A stretch of DNA of 64,000 nt from assembly GCF_913773735.1 (NCBI RefSeq), contig NZ_CAJYEB010000014.1, positions 124,001 through 188,000 on the forward strand, in the 5' to 3' direction. Made by a program: the position numbers and the translations under genes. Source of the DNA: an uncultured Massilia sp. (lineage in GTDB: Bacteria > Pseudomonadota > Gammaproteobacteria > Burkholderiales > Burkholderiaceae_D). The notes under the pieces are model-generated. The model worked only from the letters and a program-made list of their open reading frames with translations. It did not search any database and was not told where the DNA came from. Below, in pieces: positions 62,630 through 64,000 of this stretch. Within the stretch, counting starts at the first letter, position 1, and each line of letters starts with the position of its first letter.

Positions 62630-63429
62630 CAGAGTTCATCCACCATTTCGCCGGCGCGCTTGCGGAACAGGCGCAGGCCGAAGGCGCACAGCAGCAGCGC
62701 GGCCGCCAGCACGGGCAGCAGGGCGGCCCAGTCGGGCGCCTGGCCCTTGACCAGGATGTCCTGGTAGCCCTGCACCAGCGTCGCCATCGGGTTCCAGGCC
62801 AGCCAGGAGCGCACGGCCTCCGGCAGGATCGAGGCCGGGTAGACGATCGGCGTGAACCAGAACCAGAACTGCAGCAGGATCGTCATGAACTGGCCGACGT
62901 CGCGGAAGAACACGTTCAGCACGCCGGCGACCATGCCGATGCCGATCGCCAGCAGCACCTGCAGCGCCAGCAGCGGCACCAGCGCGAAAAACACCGGACC
63001 GGGAAAATTCCCGGAAACGACGAGGAAGACGATGAACAGGCCGAAGATGATGCCGAAGTTGACCAGGGCATTGAGCACCACGATCAGCGGCAGGCAGATG
63101 CGCGGGAAGCTGATCTTCTTGATCAGGTTGGCCTGCTCCAGGAACATGGTCTGGCCGCGCGCGACGATCTCGGCGAACAGGCCCCAGGTGAGGATGCCGG
63201 CGCACAGGTAGATGCTGTAGGCGTAGCCGGACTGGCTGCCGGGCAGGCGGCTGTGCATGACCTCGGCGAAGATGACGGTGTACACCACGATCATCGCGAG
63301 CGGGCTGAGCAGCGACCACAGCGCGCCCAGCATCGCATTCATGTACTTGGTCTGGAACTCGCGTTTCACGCTGCCCAGCACGAAGCCGCGATAGGCCCAC
63401 AGGCCGCGTAGCATCAATGGCGAAATCAT
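62629..63429 (-). CDS. wzm: Polysaccharide ABC transporter permease Wzm
   Basis: A 266-residue ABC-2 type permease with six helices; VKREFQTKYMNAMLGALWSLLSPL, YLCAGILTWGLFAEI, QANLIKKISFPRICLPLI and FFRDVGQFM are family motifs. Exports undecaprenyl-linked polysaccharide together with Wzt. First gene of the nine-gene cluster; a TATAAT and a palindrome lie upstream. The ATG at 63429 is preferred over 63537. Confidence 0.93.
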   Translation of the reverse strand: MISPLMLRGLWAYRGFVLGSVKREFQTKYMNAMLGALWSLLSPLAMIVVYTVIFAEVMHSRLPGSQSGYAYSIYLCAGILTWGLFAEIVARGQTMFLEQANLIKKISFPRICLPLIVVLNALVNFGIIFGLFIVFLVVSGNFPGPVFFALVPLLALQVLLAIGIGMVAGVLNVFFRDVGQFMTILLQFWFWFTPIVYPASILPEAVRSWLAWNPMATLVQGYQDILVKGQAPDWAALLPVLAAALLLCAFGLRLFRKRAGEMVDEL

Positions 63430-63510
63430 GGGGCGATCCTGGCAGGATGCGCCGGCTGGGGCAGTATCGGGAGTCGGGTCATAGCGGTGGCGTTGCCAAG
63501 TGAGCAGGAA

Positions 63511-63553
63511 ATTATACTCGATGGCATTACCACACACTTGTTACAGATGTAAC
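63511..63553 (-). promoter_or_regulatory. Promoter and palindromic operator upstream of wzm
   Basis: On the minus strand a perfect -10 TATAAT (63511-63516) lies 82 bases before the wzm ATG. GTTACA-GA-TGTAAC (63540-63553), a perfect 6-2-6 palindrome, lies 23 bases further upstream, where an activator or repressor overlapping the -35 would bind. No good -35 hexamer is present, in favour of activator dependence. Confidence 0.6.
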
Positions 63554-63620
63554 GGTGTGATGCGTTTTGTCGCCATGCCGTGACATCTGGCGGCATCCGC
63601 GCCGCCGCCGCCACGCACGG

Positions 63621-64000
63621 TCAGCTCTGGACGAGCTTCTTCAGCGCTTCCGGATCCAGGATGATCAGGCGGTGCGAATCCTTCTGCACGATCCCCTGCT
63701 GTACCAGCGTCAGCAGCGCGCGCGTGACCGTCTCGCGGCTGGTATTGATCATGTTGGCAATGTCCTGGTGGGTCGGCAGGTTTTCCACCACGGCCGGGGC
63801 GCCCGGTTCGCCGGCCTTCTTCTGCTGCATCAGCGTGAGGAAGGCATAGATGCGCTTGGCCGTATTGTTGATGCTGAGCAAGGCACGAAATTCCGAGTCG
63901 CGCTGGATCTTCTGCGCCAGGTGGCGCAGCATCTGCCTGGCCACCGATGGCGAATGCGCGAACAGGTGCATCGCGATGGGCGCCGGCAGGAAGGCGACCA
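63621..64000 (-). CDS. Crp/Fnr-family regulator, C-terminal part (runs off the window)
   Basis: The last ~126 residues of a Crp/Fnr-type transcription factor. Dimer helix region (RQMLRHLAQKIQRDSEFRALL), then a winged helix with LPTHQDIANMINTSRETVTRALLTL as the recognition HTH. The frame continues without a stop to the edge of the window, so the nucleotide-binding domain is missing from view. It is upstream of the polysaccharide cluster on the same strand (191 bases) and could control it. Confidence 0.88.
   Translation of the reverse strand, partial: VAFLPAPIAMHLFAHSPSVARQMLRHLAQKIQRDSEFRALLSINNTAKRIYAFLTLMQQKKAGEPGAPAVVENLPTHQDIANMINTSRETVTRALLTLVQQGIVQKDSHRLIILDPEALKKLVQS

Overview
The window reads as chromosome of a GC-rich betaproteobacterium, most likely Oxalobacteraceae of the Massilia/Telluria type. 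This is inferred from codon use, from the gene set (tsaE/amiC, a rpsU-yqeY-dnaG-rpoD block, a DUF2325 protein behind a Fur box) and from dispersed GGGGTCAGAG repeats. No 16S rRNA is present, so the genus is an inference. There is no rRNA operon, CRISPR array, intact insertion sequence or prophage.

Layout. 1-3.4 kb: cell-wall amidase (amiC), tRNA modification (tsaE, queG) and a DUF3052-like protein. 3.6-9.4 kb: a C4-dicarboxylate-type TRAP transporter (dctPQM) divergent from its two-component system (dctS/dctR), followed by a non-coding tail that looks like a small RNA with an intrinsic terminator. 9.7-11.4 kb: ogt, xerD and a small charged protein. 11.4-15.8 kb: an RND efflux pump with its adaptor. 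16-24.5 kb: two EEP-family hydrolases, ybaK, plsY, a DsbA-like protein, a Sel1 lipoprotein, cpdB and tsaD. 24.6-33.7 kb: DAHP synthase, ybiB, a YhiN-type flavoprotein, then rpsU, yqeY, dnaG and rpoD.

33.77-36.18 kb: a tRNA(CAU) gene, probably Ile2, followed by about 2.3 kb of visibly lower-GC DNA. This holds an orphan type VI secretion cassette on the minus strand: a frameshifted adaptor-like remnant, an hcp gene with an in-frame amber codon, a cytosolic-type LAS/MepA-like metallopeptidase (candidate peptidoglycan effector) and a secreted four-cysteine protein (candidate periplasmic immunity protein). No other T6SS structural gene is visible. This is the strongest candidate for an undescribed system here.

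36.2-50 kb: S9 peptidase, a DJ-1/PfpI protein, a Fur-box-linked DUF2325 gene, a glycine-zipper protein, a CYP152-type peroxygenase, a CHASE-type histidine kinase, a cupredoxin-like membrane protein, a Lon-N protein, an EF-hand protein with three GTAAA boxes upstream, RhlE and a LOV-domain hybrid histidine kinase (predicted blue-light sensor).

50-63.4 kb: nine tightly packed minus-strand genes for an ABC-exported surface polysaccharide: wzm, wzt with a C-terminal carbohydrate-binding domain, an FkbM methyltransferase with a long coiled coil, a double GT-B glycosyltransferase, an HAD-UbiA fusion, two large membrane proteins of GT-C type, a GT2 and a GtrA flippase-like protein. The likely logic is that the chain is built by the GTs, capped and measured by the methyltransferase/coiled-coil protein, recognised by Wzt and exported by Wzm, while the UbiA/GtrA/GT-C part provides polyprenyl-linked sugar decoration. 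The window ends inside a Crp/Fnr-type regulator.
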